Below are positions 29,865 to 38,788 of a stretch of 64,000 nucleotides of DNA, piece by piece. Below the pieces are notes generated by a model, which saw nothing but the letters and a program-made list of their open reading frames with translations, was not told where the DNA came from and searched no databases. The position numbers and the translations under genes are program-made. The stretch is from Neobacillus sp. CF12 (GTDB taxonomy: Bacteria; Bacillota; Bacilli; Bacillales; Cytobacillaceae). Where the stretch lies: positions 3,227,501 to 3,291,500 of the forward strand of contig NZ_JAUCEU010000007.1 in assembly GCF_030348765.1 (NCBI RefSeq), read 5' to 3'. Numbering within the stretch: the stretch's first letter is position 1; each line of letters opens with the position of its first letter.

Positions 29865-30725
29865 CTAATCACTTAACATATTTATAAATTTTAATAATGA
29901 TGAAGGTACATACTTATCTTTTCTATAAATGAATACTGTTTTGACTTTTCCAAATGGTTTCGGGAGTGAATGCTTTCTAAGAGTTCCTTCTTGAATTTGT
30001 TTTGCTACAACGCTTTGTGGAACCATACTTATACCTAGACCAGCAGATACACACCCAATGATTGCATCTAGGGTTCCAAATTCCATTATCTTTTTAGGAA
30101 TCACCCTCTCTTGATGAAACCATTCTTCAAGCCTTTTCCGATAAGAACATCCTGTACGGAATACAAGTAGTGTCCTCGTTTGAATATCTTCGATAGAAGA
30201 TATGGGTGGATGAATTGTATCAGTTACAAGTATCAATTCCTCTTCAAATACTTCCTTTTGAATGAGTTCGGGGTGTTCAATAGGTCCAGCCACAAATGCT
30301 CCATCAATTTCATACTGAAGAACACCATGAATATTTTCTTCCGTAGAACCTGTTTTTAGAGTTAGATCAACTTGGGGATAATCTTTAAGGTATTTTGAAA
30401 ATATGGCTGGTAAGCGAACTGCGGCAGTTGTTTCCATAGAACCAATAATTAAAGGACCTTTTGGTGTTTGATCATCATTCATCACGTTTTTCGTTTCTTC
30501 TATAAGCTGAAAAATTTTTTCCGTGTATGTTAATAACATGCTTCCTTTAGCTGTTAAAGCAGTACCACGATTATGTCTATAAAATAAGGCCGTTTGGAGT
30601 TCCGTTTCTAATTGCTGTATTTTCATCGTGATATTAGATTGTGCATATTGAAGTTCTCTTGCTGCCTGTGAAATACTCCCCAGCTTTGCAACAGTCTGGA
30701 AAACTTTTAATGTTTGCAATTCCAT
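29865..30725 (-). CDS. LysR-family regulator
   Basis: 286-aa LysR protein. The N-terminal helix-turn-helix is MELQTLKVFQTVAKLGSISQAARELQYAQSNITMKIQQLE; the effector domain fills the rest. GAGGTGAGGA lies 6 nt before ATG 30725; the longer frame has no such site. It is divergent from an MFS transporter and a nitronate monooxygenase and is likely their activator. Confidence 0.92.
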   Translation of the reverse strand: MELQTLKVFQTVAKLGSISQAARELQYAQSNITMKIQQLETELQTALFYRHNRGTALTAKGSMLLTYTEKIFQLIEETKNVMNDDQTPKGPLIIGSMETTAAVRLPAIFSKYLKDYPQVDLTLKTGSTEENIHGVLQYEIDGAFVAGPIEHPELIQKEVFEEELILVTDTIHPPISSIEDIQTRTLLVFRTGCSYRKRLEEWFHQERVIPKKIMEFGTLDAIIGCVSAGLGISMVPQSVVAKQIQEGTLRKHSLPKPFGKVKTVFIYRKDKYVPSSLLKFINMLSD

Positions 30726-30761
30726 AAAAATCCTCACCTCTTTTTTTGCCATCTAAATTAC

Positions 30762-30827
30762 TGATAGCGAATATCAATATTATGTATTATTCAATATATC
30801 AGATAAGAGATATGCTTTAAATATAAT
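30762..30827. promoter_or_regulatory. LysR/MFS divergent control region
   Basis: TGATA-GCGAA-TATCA (about 30762-30776) is a LysR-type dyad. The MFS promoter has a perfect -10 TATAAT (30822-30827) but a poor -35 (TCAGAT at 30799-30804), as expected for an activator-dependent promoter. Confidence 0.55.
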
Positions 30828-30848
30828 CTTTTTATTGGAGGTTTTTAT

Positions 30849-32039
30849 TTGAAGAAGCAATCTTTTCTATTTTTAATAGGAGGAATACTGTCTCTAATCA
30901 TTGCTATGGGGATTGGACGGTTTGCCTATACTCCCATTCTTCCGATTATGCAAAAAGATCTTTCCTTTTCAAATACAGTTGCTGGTTATATAGCATCAAG
31001 TAACTATGCAGGATATTTGCTTGGAGCAATTTTAGCAGGAGCGATACCTTTGAAGAAGTATCGAGTGATTATCTTAAAAATAAGTCTAATAATCAGTATC
31101 TTAACCACTGCCATAATGGGTCTAACATACTCTCATTTCATTTGGTATGTACTTCGATTTCTATCGGGGGTTTCCAGTGCTTATGTGTTGGTCCTAGCCT
31201 CTGGTATCGTGTTAGATAAACTTGCTACTATAAACAAAACAAGTTGGTCTGGTTTATTTTATGGAGGGGTAGGTTTGGGAATCTGTTTATCCAGTCTTTT
31301 TATTCCGAGTTTAAACCATTTATATCAGTGGGAAGGTACATGGATCGGATTAGCTGTTGTCAGTGCAATCCTATCTATCTTCGTATGGCTATGGCTAGAT
31401 GAAGCCTCCAACGTTGTTGAGTTAAAAAATAAAGAAAATAATTTTGCAGTTGTCCCCCCAACTAAATGGCTCCTATGGTTGATTATTGCCTATGGTTTAG
31501 AAGGATTGGGTTACATTGTTACAGGAACATTTATCGTATCTATCGCTGAAAAGACCCCATCCTTTCATAATGATGCAACTTTAGTTTGGATGATGGTTGG
31601 TTTGGCTGCGATTCCATCCTGTCTCATCTGGTCTATACTAGCAAAAAAATGGGGCTTCGTTAAATCCTTAGTCCTTGCAATGGCATTACAATCCTTGGGA
31701 ATGGCTATGCCAGCCTTTTGGGTTTCGAAAACTAGTTTTATCATAAGTGCTTTATTATTTGGAGCAACGTTTATGGGTATCACTACACTTGCTACAACAT
31801 TGGGGCGACAAATAAATCCATCTAATAGCAGCCGAACGATTGGCATTCTAACTGCTATTTTTGCTATCGGACAGTTGATAGGACCCATCCTTTCTGGAGT
31901 CTTATCATCATTCACTCATAATTTTAATACTGCTTTAATTGGAGCATCTAGTGTCGTATTAATTGGGGCAGCCCTGCTTGTAAATGGAATTCAATTTGAG
32001 AGGAAATCTTACGCAAAAGATGAGGGATATACATGTTAA
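30849..32039 (+). CDS. YbfB/YjiJ-family MFS transporter
   Basis: 396-aa major facilitator protein with 12 transmembrane segments (SFLFLIGGILSLIIAMGIGRFAYTPILPIMQKDL at the start is typical of the YbfB/YjiJ group). The substrate is unknown. TTG start with TGGAGG upstream. It overlaps the nitronate monooxygenase by 7 bp, so the two are translated together. Confidence 0.85.
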   Translation: MKKQSFLFLIGGILSLIIAMGIGRFAYTPILPIMQKDLSFSNTVAGYIASSNYAGYLLGAILAGAIPLKKYRVIILKISLIISILTTAIMGLTYSHFIWYVLRFLSGVSSAYVLVLASGIVLDKLATINKTSWSGLFYGGVGLGICLSSLFIPSLNHLYQWEGTWIGLAVVSAILSIFVWLWLDEASNVVELKNKENNFAVVPPTKWLLWLIIAYGLEGLGYIVTGTFIVSIAEKTPSFHNDATLVWMMVGLAAIPSCLIWSILAKKWGFVKSLVLAMALQSLGMAMPAFWVSKTSFIISALLFGATFMGITTLATTLGRQINPSNSSRTIGILTAIFAIGQLIGPILSGVLSSFTHNFNTALIGASSVVLIGAALLVNGIQFERKSYAKDEGYTC

Positions 32040-33112
32040 ATAATGAAATTACAGAAATATTAAAAATAAAATATCCAATTATTCAGGCTCCAATGGCAGG
32101 TGGAGTAACAACTTCGGAATTAGTCACTGAGGTTTCAAATAGTGGTGGTCTAGGTATGATTGGAGCAGGTTATATGACCCCTATTCAAATTAGAAATCAA
32201 ATAAGGGAGTTAAAGACCCTAACATCAAATCCTTTTGGTATAAACCTATTTGTACCCAATGAGTTTGATGTTATAAATGATGACATTAAATCAGCTAATC
32301 AGTTATTAAACCCTATTCGTGAACAACTAAATTTACCTCAAAAAGATAGCTTTGAAATTCCTGAATTTAATAATGTCTATGAAACATTTATTGAACAAAT
32401 TAAGGTAGTAATTGAAGAAAATGTCCCAATCTGTTCTTTTACATTTGGCATTCCCTCTGAAAAAGTGATTTCTGAGTTGAAGAAATCTGACATTATTCTA
32501 ATGGGAACGGCAACCACTGTTAGAGAAGCAGTTGAAAATGAGAAAGCAGGTATGGATTTTGTTGTTGTTCAAGGGAGTGAAGCTGGTGGACATCGAGGGA
32601 ACTTTATCGATGATTATAAAGTGAGTTTAGTTGGTTCAATGTCATTAATACCGCAGGTCGTTGACAATGTAAGTATTCCAGTAATAGCTGCTGGAGGTAT
32701 TATGGATGGAAGAGGGTTGATAGCTTCTATCTGCTTAGGTGCAAAGGGTGTACAGATGGGGACAGCTTTCTTGACTTGTATTGAAAGTGGAGCACATAAA
32801 GTACATAAAGAAGCTGTTATGAATGTCACGGAGGAAGATACAGTATTAACTCGTTCATTTTCAGGTAAATGGGCAAGAGGAATACAAAATAATTTTATTT
32901 TGGGTATGCAGAGTAACGAATGGTATTTACCAGACTTCCCCGTTCAAAACACATTAACCCAGGATATTAGAAAAGTTGCCGCCTCAAAGAATAATAAAGA
33001 ATTTATGTCACTATGGTCTGGTCAAAGTCCAAGATTAGCTAAGCAACAAACTGTAAAAATATTAATCAAAAATATAATGTCAGAAGCAGAAAAAATAAAA
33101 AAAAATATGTGA
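32033..33112 (+). CDS. nitronate monooxygenase (2-nitropropane dioxygenase family)
   Basis: 359-aa FMN-dependent TIM-barrel enzyme. Features: PIIQAPMAGGVTTSELV, GLGMIGAGYM, VVVQGSEAGGHRGNF with the catalytic His, and VIAAGGIMDGRGLIAS, GVQMGTAFLTC phosphate-binding loops. The family oxidises alkyl nitronates such as propionate-3-nitronate, a plant and fungal toxin; related enoyl-reductases (FabK) share the fold. Co-transcribed with an MFS transporter under a LysR regulator, so it may detoxify or use an imported nitro compound. Confidence 0.88.
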   Translation: MLNNEITEILKIKYPIIQAPMAGGVTTSELVTEVSNSGGLGMIGAGYMTPIQIRNQIRELKTLTSNPFGINLFVPNEFDVINDDIKSANQLLNPIREQLNLPQKDSFEIPEFNNVYETFIEQIKVVIEENVPICSFTFGIPSEKVISELKKSDIILMGTATTVREAVENEKAGMDFVVVQGSEAGGHRGNFIDDYKVSLVGSMSLIPQVVDNVSIPVIAAGGIMDGRGLIASICLGAKGVQMGTAFLTCIESGAHKVHKEAVMNVTEEDTVLTRSFSGKWARGIQNNFILGMQSNEWYLPDFPVQNTLTQDIRKVAASKNNKEFMSLWSGQSPRLAKQQTVKILIKNIMSEAEKIKKNM

Positions 33113-33114
33113 TT

Positions 33115-33138
33115 AAGGAGCAAAATTGCTCCTTTTTA
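33115..33138 (+). terminator. terminator of the MFS-NMO operon
   Basis: AAGGAGCAA-AA-TTGCTCCTT followed by TTT, immediately past the nitronate monooxygenase stop. Confidence 0.9.
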
Positions 33139-33153
33139 TGGTTTCATTTTTAA

Positions 33154-33245
33154 TTAACCTGCCTGTTAATGGAACAAGAAAAGCGACTGCTCTTGTTGAA
33201 CAATCGCACCCGTTAGTTTAAGTGTACCACTTCACAAAGTTACAT
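33154..33245 (+). repeat. interspersed repeat B, longest copy
   Basis: Runs from AACCTGCCTGTTAATGGAAC through GCGACTGCTCTTGTTGAAC to GCACCCGTTAGTTTAAGT and CTTCACAAAGTT. The other copies at 23501, 28853 and 34001 cover only its second half. Confidence 0.7.
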
Positions 33246-33358
33246 CGATTTTAACATATATACATTGAAACTTTTCTTACTCACATTTCATTTTATATCA
33301 TATAGAGCACCTCCCAGAACAAAAGGTACTCTATACACACGAATCATTGAACTCCTTG

Positions 33359-33856
33359 TTATTCTTTTCTGCTAAACTCTAAAATATTTAAACCCTCGGA
33401 TGCCTCTGGTGCTTCAAAAAATTTAGTAACATGAATAAACACCGCTTCCGTGTCAAAATCTGCTCTTTCGGGTTGTTCGTTACGCCTTTGTACAATTTGA
33501 CGTAAGCATTGCTCGTTATTTAGATTAAGGAAAATTAGTTGATGGCTTGCATTGACATCTGACGCCATATCCAAAAACCACTTTCGCAGTTTTTGAGTGT
33601 TAGCTGGAAAATCCATCACTACATCTGTACCGACACTTAATATGTTTTGGACATGCTTTTTGACCAACAGCTTGAGCTGCGCTGAGAATTTTAGATAGTC
33701 CTCAAATGATGCAATCTGATTGGGATAAAGAGATGAAAGCCATTCATCCTCAGACAACAGTACCGCATGTTTATCTATCGCCAATTGTTTTGATTTAGTT
33801 GATTTTCCAGCTCCCATTTTTCCACAGAAAAAGTATAGCGTCCCCAATTGTTTCAT
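33359..33856 (-). CDS. P-loop AAA/zeta-toxin-like kinase
   Basis: 165-aa small P-loop protein. Walker A is GKMGAGKST (residues 12-20); VVMDFPANTQK may be the Walker B/DFPANT phosphate-acceptor site. The size and order match chloramphenicol-phosphotransferase or zeta-toxin-like kinases (AAA_33), but the substrate cannot be told. No antitoxin gene is next to it, so a toxin role is not supported. Confidence 0.75.
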   Translation of the reverse strand: MKQLGTLYFFCGKMGAGKSTKSKQLAIDKHAVLLSEDEWLSSLYPNQIASFEDYLKFSAQLKLLVKKHVQNILSVGTDVVMDFPANTQKLRKWFLDMASDVNASHQLIFLNLNNEQCLRQIVQRRNEQPERADFDTEAVFIHVTKFFEAPEASEGLNILEFSRKE

Positions 33857-34000
33857 ATTTTTTAACCCCCGCGCTTATTTTAGTTTAAACTTTTTACTTC
33901 GTTAGTTCCCATAGACATTCTCCTCCCCTTATTGATATTTAGGCGTTAAGATTTATATCCGATTTACTTATTCTACCAATTTCATTTATATTCCTTCTTT

Positions 34001-34050
34001 AACAAACCTGCCCGTTAGCGTAAGTACATCTTTTCACAAACTTTATTTCA
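34001..34050 (+). repeat. interspersed repeat B, copy 4
   Basis: AACCTGCCCGTTAGCGTAAGT then TTTTCACAAACTTT. The 33857-34278 interval has this copy, a hairpin and the MFS terminator, but no gene. Confidence 0.6.
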
Positions 34051-34125
34051 TCTAAACTATATATCCAATTATAACGTCCATTCTAATCTTGTTTTTAGGA
34101 CAATTTATATATCAAATTGAGGGTA

Positions 34126-34162
34126 AAATTGTAGGGGTACAAGTATGGTACCCCTACAATTT
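34126..34162. repeat. isolated perfect hairpin
   Basis: AAATTGTAGGGGTAC / GTACCCCTACAATTT with a 7-nt AAGTATG loop. No T-run follows on either strand and it is 60 bp from the nearest terminator; purpose unknown. Confidence 0.55.
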
Positions 34163-34225
34163 GGGGTGCATTTTCCTATACAAATTTTTATATAATTTCC
34201 TCACAAATGGCTTTACACCAATAAA

Positions 34226-34267
34226 AAAAATGAGTGTCAATTACAATAGCAATTTGGCACTCATTTT
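34226..34267 (-). terminator. terminator of the MFS gene
   Basis: ATGAGTGTCAA / TTGGCACTCAT (one G-T pair), then eight Ts on the minus strand, just past the MFS stop. Confidence 0.85.
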
Positions 34268-34278
34268 AACTTACATTT

Positions 34279-35550
34279 TTAATGTTTGTGATAGGAAAAC
34301 GGAACCCGTTTGATTCCTGACCCTCTATTTTTTCTCATGATGTGGTTATATAAAAATAGAACAGGCATTAAAATAATCGCACTAACCAAAATGGCTATTT
34401 TTATCGTGAAGTTTGAAGCGATCACACCAATAATTGGCCCGCCGCCAATTTGTCCAATTGCGTCTACTTGGCCTTTGACTGAAAAAAAGGTAGCTCTTGT
34501 AGAAGAATCCGGGATAATTTTATTCAGCCAAACCGTCTCCAATGGATACATAATACTTCTAGAAATCTGGATGACGACGTAAAAGACTAGCAAACCAATA
34601 GCGAATGTGGTAAAAGCAAAACCAATTAATGACGTGATAATTAGAATGCTCCCAATAAAAAGGGCCAAGTAAATATGGTTAAGACGCTGGTGGATGGAGC
34701 TATTATCAATAAAATGGAGCGCTGCAAATGCCAAAAGGACAACTATGAATTGAACTCCGCCCATCAGTAAAACTAACTGACTATCCGATAGATTTGATAA
34801 TCCTGATTGCTCTATAAAATGGGGAATCCACAGACGGTCAAAGCCCTCACTATATAAACCAAAAAACAACGCAATGAGAAAAAGTATTCGCATTAGAGAA
34901 TGGACTCTAGAATAATAAAGAATTTGGCTCATATTTTCCTTGATATTCTTCCAAACCGATACCCGCTCAACCTTTTCCGCTGGTTTAAAATTCTCTTCTT
35001 TCATAAAGAAAGCTAAGAGGAGTGCTAACACTACCAACCCAATACCGCCTAAAATGATTGGCAAATTGAGTATATAATACCCAGCCAGCATACTTAATGG
35101 AATGCCAAGAACTTTTCCAAAATTCCCTGCCTTGGCACCTTTTACAAATGCCGAAGCAGCACGTTCTTCCCCAATTTCATCTGCAATCCAAGCTTGATGT
35201 GAACCACTTGTAAAGGTATATCCAATTCCCCATATGATTTGAGATAGAATGACCGCAGTAAAAACCGGAAACATCCCCTCGATAATAAAACCTATTCCAA
35301 TTAAGAAAAAGCCAATAATGACAGATAGCTTTCTGCTTTTTAAATCGGAGAGGATCCCGGTAGGAATTTCAAAAATGAAAACAGTCGCCTCCAAAACAGT
35401 TCCAACTAAAACTAACTGCAATGGATCAAGTTGAACCATTTCTACTTGATATAACAAGTTGACGGTAAATACAAATGTAAAAAACAATTGCGATAAGAAA
35501 CAGGTATAAATATAGACCTGATATGGGTCCTTTTTCTTTAATAAGTTCAT
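34279..35550 (-). CDS. MFS transporter
   Basis: 423-aa major facilitator protein with about 12 membrane segments. FEIPTGILSDLKSRKLSVIIGF is the loop 2-3 motif. It resembles drug/tetracycline-type efflux proteins, but no substrate can be named. Followed by a terminator; lone gene. Confidence 0.85.
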   Translation of the reverse strand: MNLLKKKDPYQVYIYTCFLSQLFFTFVFTVNLLYQVEMVQLDPLQLVLVGTVLEATVFIFEIPTGILSDLKSRKLSVIIGFFLIGIGFIIEGMFPVFTAVILSQIIWGIGYTFTSGSHQAWIADEIGEERAASAFVKGAKAGNFGKVLGIPLSMLAGYYILNLPIILGGIGLVVLALLLAFFMKEENFKPAEKVERVSVWKNIKENMSQILYYSRVHSLMRILFLIALFFGLYSEGFDRLWIPHFIEQSGLSNLSDSQLVLLMGGVQFIVVLLAFAALHFIDNSSIHQRLNHIYLALFIGSILIITSLIGFAFTTFAIGLLVFYVVIQISRSIMYPLETVWLNKIIPDSSTRATFFSVKGQVDAIGQIGGGPIIGVIASNFTIKIAILVSAIILMPVLFLYNHIMRKNRGSGIKRVPFSYHKH

Positions 35551-35701
35551 TTTCTTTCCCCCTCACCTTAATCATAAAGTGAGAGGCCGCTCAATTCTTT
35601 TCCTAATTTGCGATTTATCTGCACATGAATTTTGTCCAACTATTCCAAATTTTATATACTTAATACTGTAAACACGTTGTTGTTATCATGGGGGTAGGAA
35701 T

Positions 35702-36412
35702 TTGGAGTATTTATTTGAAGCTGTAAAAGAAAATGTTTACGTTTTAGCCATTTGGGATTCTAATTGGAATTCCTATAATAACTGCTATTTTATTGTGCAA
35801 GAAGATGGTATTACTTTAATAGATTCCAGCAAAGAAGCGCATTCTGCATATTTAGTACATGCTTTAAAACAGCTGGGTAAGTCACCTGAAGACGTTAAGT
35901 TAGTGTTAGCCACCCATGGTCATGAAGATCATGTACAAGGAGCTGCTATTTTTAAAAATGCTAAGAAATATATTCATCATCAGGAAAGCAGCCTTATCGA
36001 TTATCCAGAACCTGATCAATTCCATTTCGATTTGTCAGATCGTGGAGTGATTCAAAACATTGAATACTTTTGGGTTGGCCACCATACTCCTGGGTCGCTT
36101 GCTTTCTACCACCAGCCATCTAAAGTCCTTTTCACGGGTGATTTCCTCTGCTTTTTTGGTGATCCACTATCAAAGGAGGGGTTAGTCTCAGCCGGAAACG
36201 ATCTGAGGCATGAATGGCTGGAGTTTTTACGCAACGGAGGAGTTGCAAAAGACGATCTAAATGAGTTTCTTAAGGGACTAAAGGCTATCAATGATTTTGA
36301 TGTAGATGTAATGTGTACTGGGCACGGCGGAGTTCTTGTTGGGGAGATTGACTCTTTTGTCTCTGAATTACTAAATGTAGGTAAAAAATTACGGGAAATA
36401 CATATTAACTAA
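35702..36412 (+). CDS. metallo-beta-lactamase-fold hydrolase
   Basis: 236-aa metal-dependent hydrolase with HxHxDH at H72, H74, D76, H77, GHHTPGSLAFY and LFTGDFLCF. It is of the glyoxalase II-like type; the substrate is unknown. TTG is the first possible start behind GGGGGTAGGA. It converges on the aldolase gene. Confidence 0.82.
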   Translation: MEYLFEAVKENVYVLAIWDSNWNSYNNCYFIVQEDGITLIDSSKEAHSAYLVHALKQLGKSPEDVKLVLATHGHEDHVQGAAIFKNAKKYIHHQESSLIDYPEPDQFHFDLSDRGVIQNIEYFWVGHHTPGSLAFYHQPSKVLFTGDFLCFFGDPLSKEGLVSAGNDLRHEWLEFLRNGGVAKDDLNEFLKGLKAINDFDVDVMCTGHGGVLVGEIDSFVSELLNVGKKLREIHIN

Positions 36413-36417
36413 ATGAA

Positions 36418-36448
36418 AGCAGCATAAGGCTTATAGTCTTATGCTGCT
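36418..36448. terminator. bidirectional terminator
   Basis: AGCAGCATAAG / CTTATGCTGCT, 11-bp stem between converging MBL-fold hydrolase and aldolase genes. Confidence 0.75.
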
Positions 36449-36456
36449 ATTTAACC

Positions 36457-37176
36457 TCATCTATCCTCTTCTTCAACTTTCCTATCTTCTTCATTTATCG
36501 GTACCCCACCTGCTTTTATCCCCATCGATTCTCGAATATTTATCAAGTCAGCGATTTGTGAACGATTTAATTCATTCGCTTTTTTCAAAACATTATTGGA
36601 GTACATAAGAATTGTGGCGTAATGCTCGAGGGATTCCATACGAAAATATGCCTCCATCAAATCCCTTCCCCACGCAAGTGCTCCATGATTCGCCAATAGT
36701 ACCGCATTATGTGTATTACAATAGGGAGCAATCGAATCAGGCACTTCATGAGTTCCAGGCAGCGCATACGGTGCCACCGGTACAGTACCTAAAAGTACGA
36801 TTGCCTCTGGTAAAACTGGCTTATCAAGAGGAACACCAGCTATTGCGAACGAGGTAGCAACTGGGGGGTGAGCATGAACGACTGCATTCACTTCTGGGTT
36901 TTCATTATAAACTCTCAAGTGCATTTTTATCTCAGATGAAGGGTTCAAACTCCCCGAAAGCACTTTACCAGAAAGGTCCATCTTCACCATCATCTCAGGT
37001 GTCATATATCCTTTACTTACTCCAGTAGGTGTTGTCCAAAGTTCAGCATGCCCGACTTTTACTGAGATATTTCCATCATTCGCTGCTACATAATTTCTGT
37101 AGTACACCCTTCTTCCGATTTCACAGATCATTTCTCTTGCTTCGAGATCGGAATAGTATTGTTTGTTATCCTGCAT
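36457..37176 (-). CDS. class II aldolase (FucA/DrdA-like)
   Basis: 239-aa zinc-dependent aldolase of the L-fuculose-1-phosphate aldolase type. Visible metal and catalytic residues: E82 (SSEIKMHL), H101 and H103 (VVHAHPP), H164 (LLANHGALAWG). Members cleave sugar 1-phosphates to DHAP and an aldehyde. The MtnK/MtnA pair lies 3.5 kb upstream on the same strand, with the gln operon between. This is the third enzyme class needed for the 5-deoxyribose DHAP shunt, and the name DrdA is an inference. It has its own promoter region after the gln terminator. Confidence 0.82.
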   Translation of the reverse strand: MQDNKQYYSDLEAREMICEIGRRVYYRNYVAANDGNISVKVGHAELWTTPTGVSKGYMTPEMMVKMDLSGKVLSGSLNPSSEIKMHLRVYNENPEVNAVVHAHPPVATSFAIAGVPLDKPVLPEAIVLLGTVPVAPYALPGTHEVPDSIAPYCNTHNAVLLANHGALAWGRDLMEAYFRMESLEHYATILMYSNNVLKKANELNRSQIADLINIRESMGIKAGGVPINEEDRKVEEEDR

Positions 37177-37350
37177 AAGTATAGAACTCCTTTTTCAGCA
37201 GAGTTTTTTCAACTTTAATCATCCATTAACAATATTCTTATTTTATGGTTATGCAGTTAATTTGTTAGTAACCTTTTTCTATTTTTTATGATAAACTATG
37301 AACTTTATAAAACAAAAAAGGAAAGAAATGAAGCAACCTATTGGAAGTAA

Positions 37351-37382
37351 AAAAATCCGGCCCAACTCATGAGCCAGATTTC
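37351..37382 (-). terminator. terminator of the gln operon
   Basis: Minus strand AATCTGGCTCA-TGAG-TTGGGCCGGATT (with G-T pairs) and seven Ts. It separates the gln operon from the downstream aldolase. Confidence 0.75.
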
Positions 37383-38045
37383 TTAAGCTTGTTTTAATTC
37401 TAACTTTCGCGCAACTAGTGACAAAGCATAATTAACGATAAAGTACATCAACGCCACTATTACAAAAACAGGTATCACATACGATCCCTTTTGCGCGTAA
37501 ATAATTTGTCCGTTGTGCAATAAATCCGGCAACGCGATGACGACAGCTAATGATGTATCTTTAAGCAGAGAAATAAATTGACTGACAATGGGTGGAACCA
37601 TTCTTCTCAGAGCTTGTGGCATGATGATATAGCGTAATGTCTGGATGTAGTTCAGACCAGACGCACGTCCTGCTTCAATCTGTCCTTTTTCGATTGAGTT
37701 TAAGCCGCTTCTGATGATTTCTGACAGCATCGCTGATTCAAAAACCGTCAATGCTGCGATGGCCGCAGTCGTTATTTCCATTTCAATTCCAATTTCAGGC
37801 AATGCAAAATAGGTGAAGAAAATGATTAGCAGTAAAGGAAGGTTACGAATTGTTTCGACGATCACGGCTAGTAATTGAGAAACAACGGGAATCCTCGCAT
37901 ATCTGAGAGTTCCAATAAGACCTCCAATAATGAAGCTGAGCACGATTGAAATTGCAGCAACCTTAAGAGTTACTCCAAATCCTTCCAGTAAAAATTTGAA
38001 ATGTTCAGGTGTATATACTTCAATGAACGGTGCTAGAAAATCCAT
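37383..38045 (-). CDS. glnP: glutamine-type ABC transporter permease
   Basis: 220-aa polar amino-acid permease with the EAA loop (EAGRASGLNYIQTLRYIIMPQALRRMVPPI) and about five membrane helices. Last gene of the operon, 12 bp after glnM, in the Bacillus glnQ-glnH-glnM-glnP order. Confidence 0.9.
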   Translation of the reverse strand: MDFLAPFIEVYTPEHFKFLLEGFGVTLKVAAISIVLSFIIGGLIGTLRYARIPVVSQLLAVIVETIRNLPLLLIIFFTYFALPEIGIEMEITTAAIAALTVFESAMLSEIIRSGLNSIEKGQIEAGRASGLNYIQTLRYIIMPQALRRMVPPIVSQFISLLKDTSLAVVIALPDLLHNGQIIYAQKGSYVIPVFVIVALMYFIVNYALSLVARKLELKQA

Positions 38046-38057
38046 CTTCGCACCTCC

Positions 38058-38696
38058 TTAATTACTTCTTGCCAAGCGTTTTTCTAAATATCCTACGCCA
38101 AGACTTAAAGGTATAGTTAAAATTAAATAAAATAAGGCAACGAAAACATAGGTATCAAAGGTTACGTACGTTTTTGCAGATATTAAATCCCCCTGATACA
38201 TTAAATCCCCTCCTGCAACGACTGCTAACAAGGATGAATTTTTAACTAAATTGATAAATTGGTTGCCAAGAGGGGGGATAACGATCTTTATTGCCTGAGG
38301 GAGTATAACCATTCTCATTGCCTGGCCGTAAGTTAATCCTGTCGAGCGGGCAGCTTCCATTTGCCCTTTTGGTACAGACATAATTCCCGCACGGATAGCT
38401 TCGGCGATGAAAGCGGCTGTATAGATGGTCAACCCGATTGTTCCAGCAGTCATCCCGCCAAAGTTACCAGCCAAATAAGCAAAAAACACGATAACGAGTA
38501 CAGGTATATTACGAATAAATTCAACATATGCCGTCCCCAACCAGTTAAGAGGTTTAAACGGGGCAATTCGCATAACAGCAAGAAGTGTTCCCAAAATAAA
38601 ACTTCCTAATAAAGCTATTAAACTAGCAATGATGGTTATTTTTAATCCTTCTAAAAATGAATCCATATTAGTCGTTAGTATCGAGAAATCCAGCAA
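38058..38696 (-). CDS. glnM: glutamine-type ABC transporter permease
   Basis: 212-aa permease partner of GlnP. The open frame begins earlier (38762), but AGGAGG is 7 nt before TTG 38696, which is chosen. EAA loop: EAARSTGLTYGQAMRMVILPQAIKIVIPP. Confidence 0.9.
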   Translation of the reverse strand: MLDFSILTTNMDSFLEGLKITIIASLIALLGSFILGTLLAVMRIAPFKPLNWLGTAYVEFIRNIPVLVIVFFAYLAGNFGGMTAGTIGLTIYTAAFIAEAIRAGIMSVPKGQMEAARSTGLTYGQAMRMVILPQAIKIVIPPLGNQFINLVKNSSLLAVVAGGDLMYQGDLISAKTYVTFDTYVFVALFYLILTIPLSLGVGYLEKRLARSN

Positions 38697-38788
38697 ACGA
38701 TCTCCTCCTAAATAATCAGGATGAGCACACTCCGAAAAGATTGCATACGGATTACAGCCCATCCTGATGAGAAACCTGGTATTAATAA

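Noticed and set aside
33359-33856. Zeta toxin of a toxin-antitoxin pair
   Set aside because: Only the P-loop is shared; no adjacent antitoxin and it is too short for typical zeta toxins.
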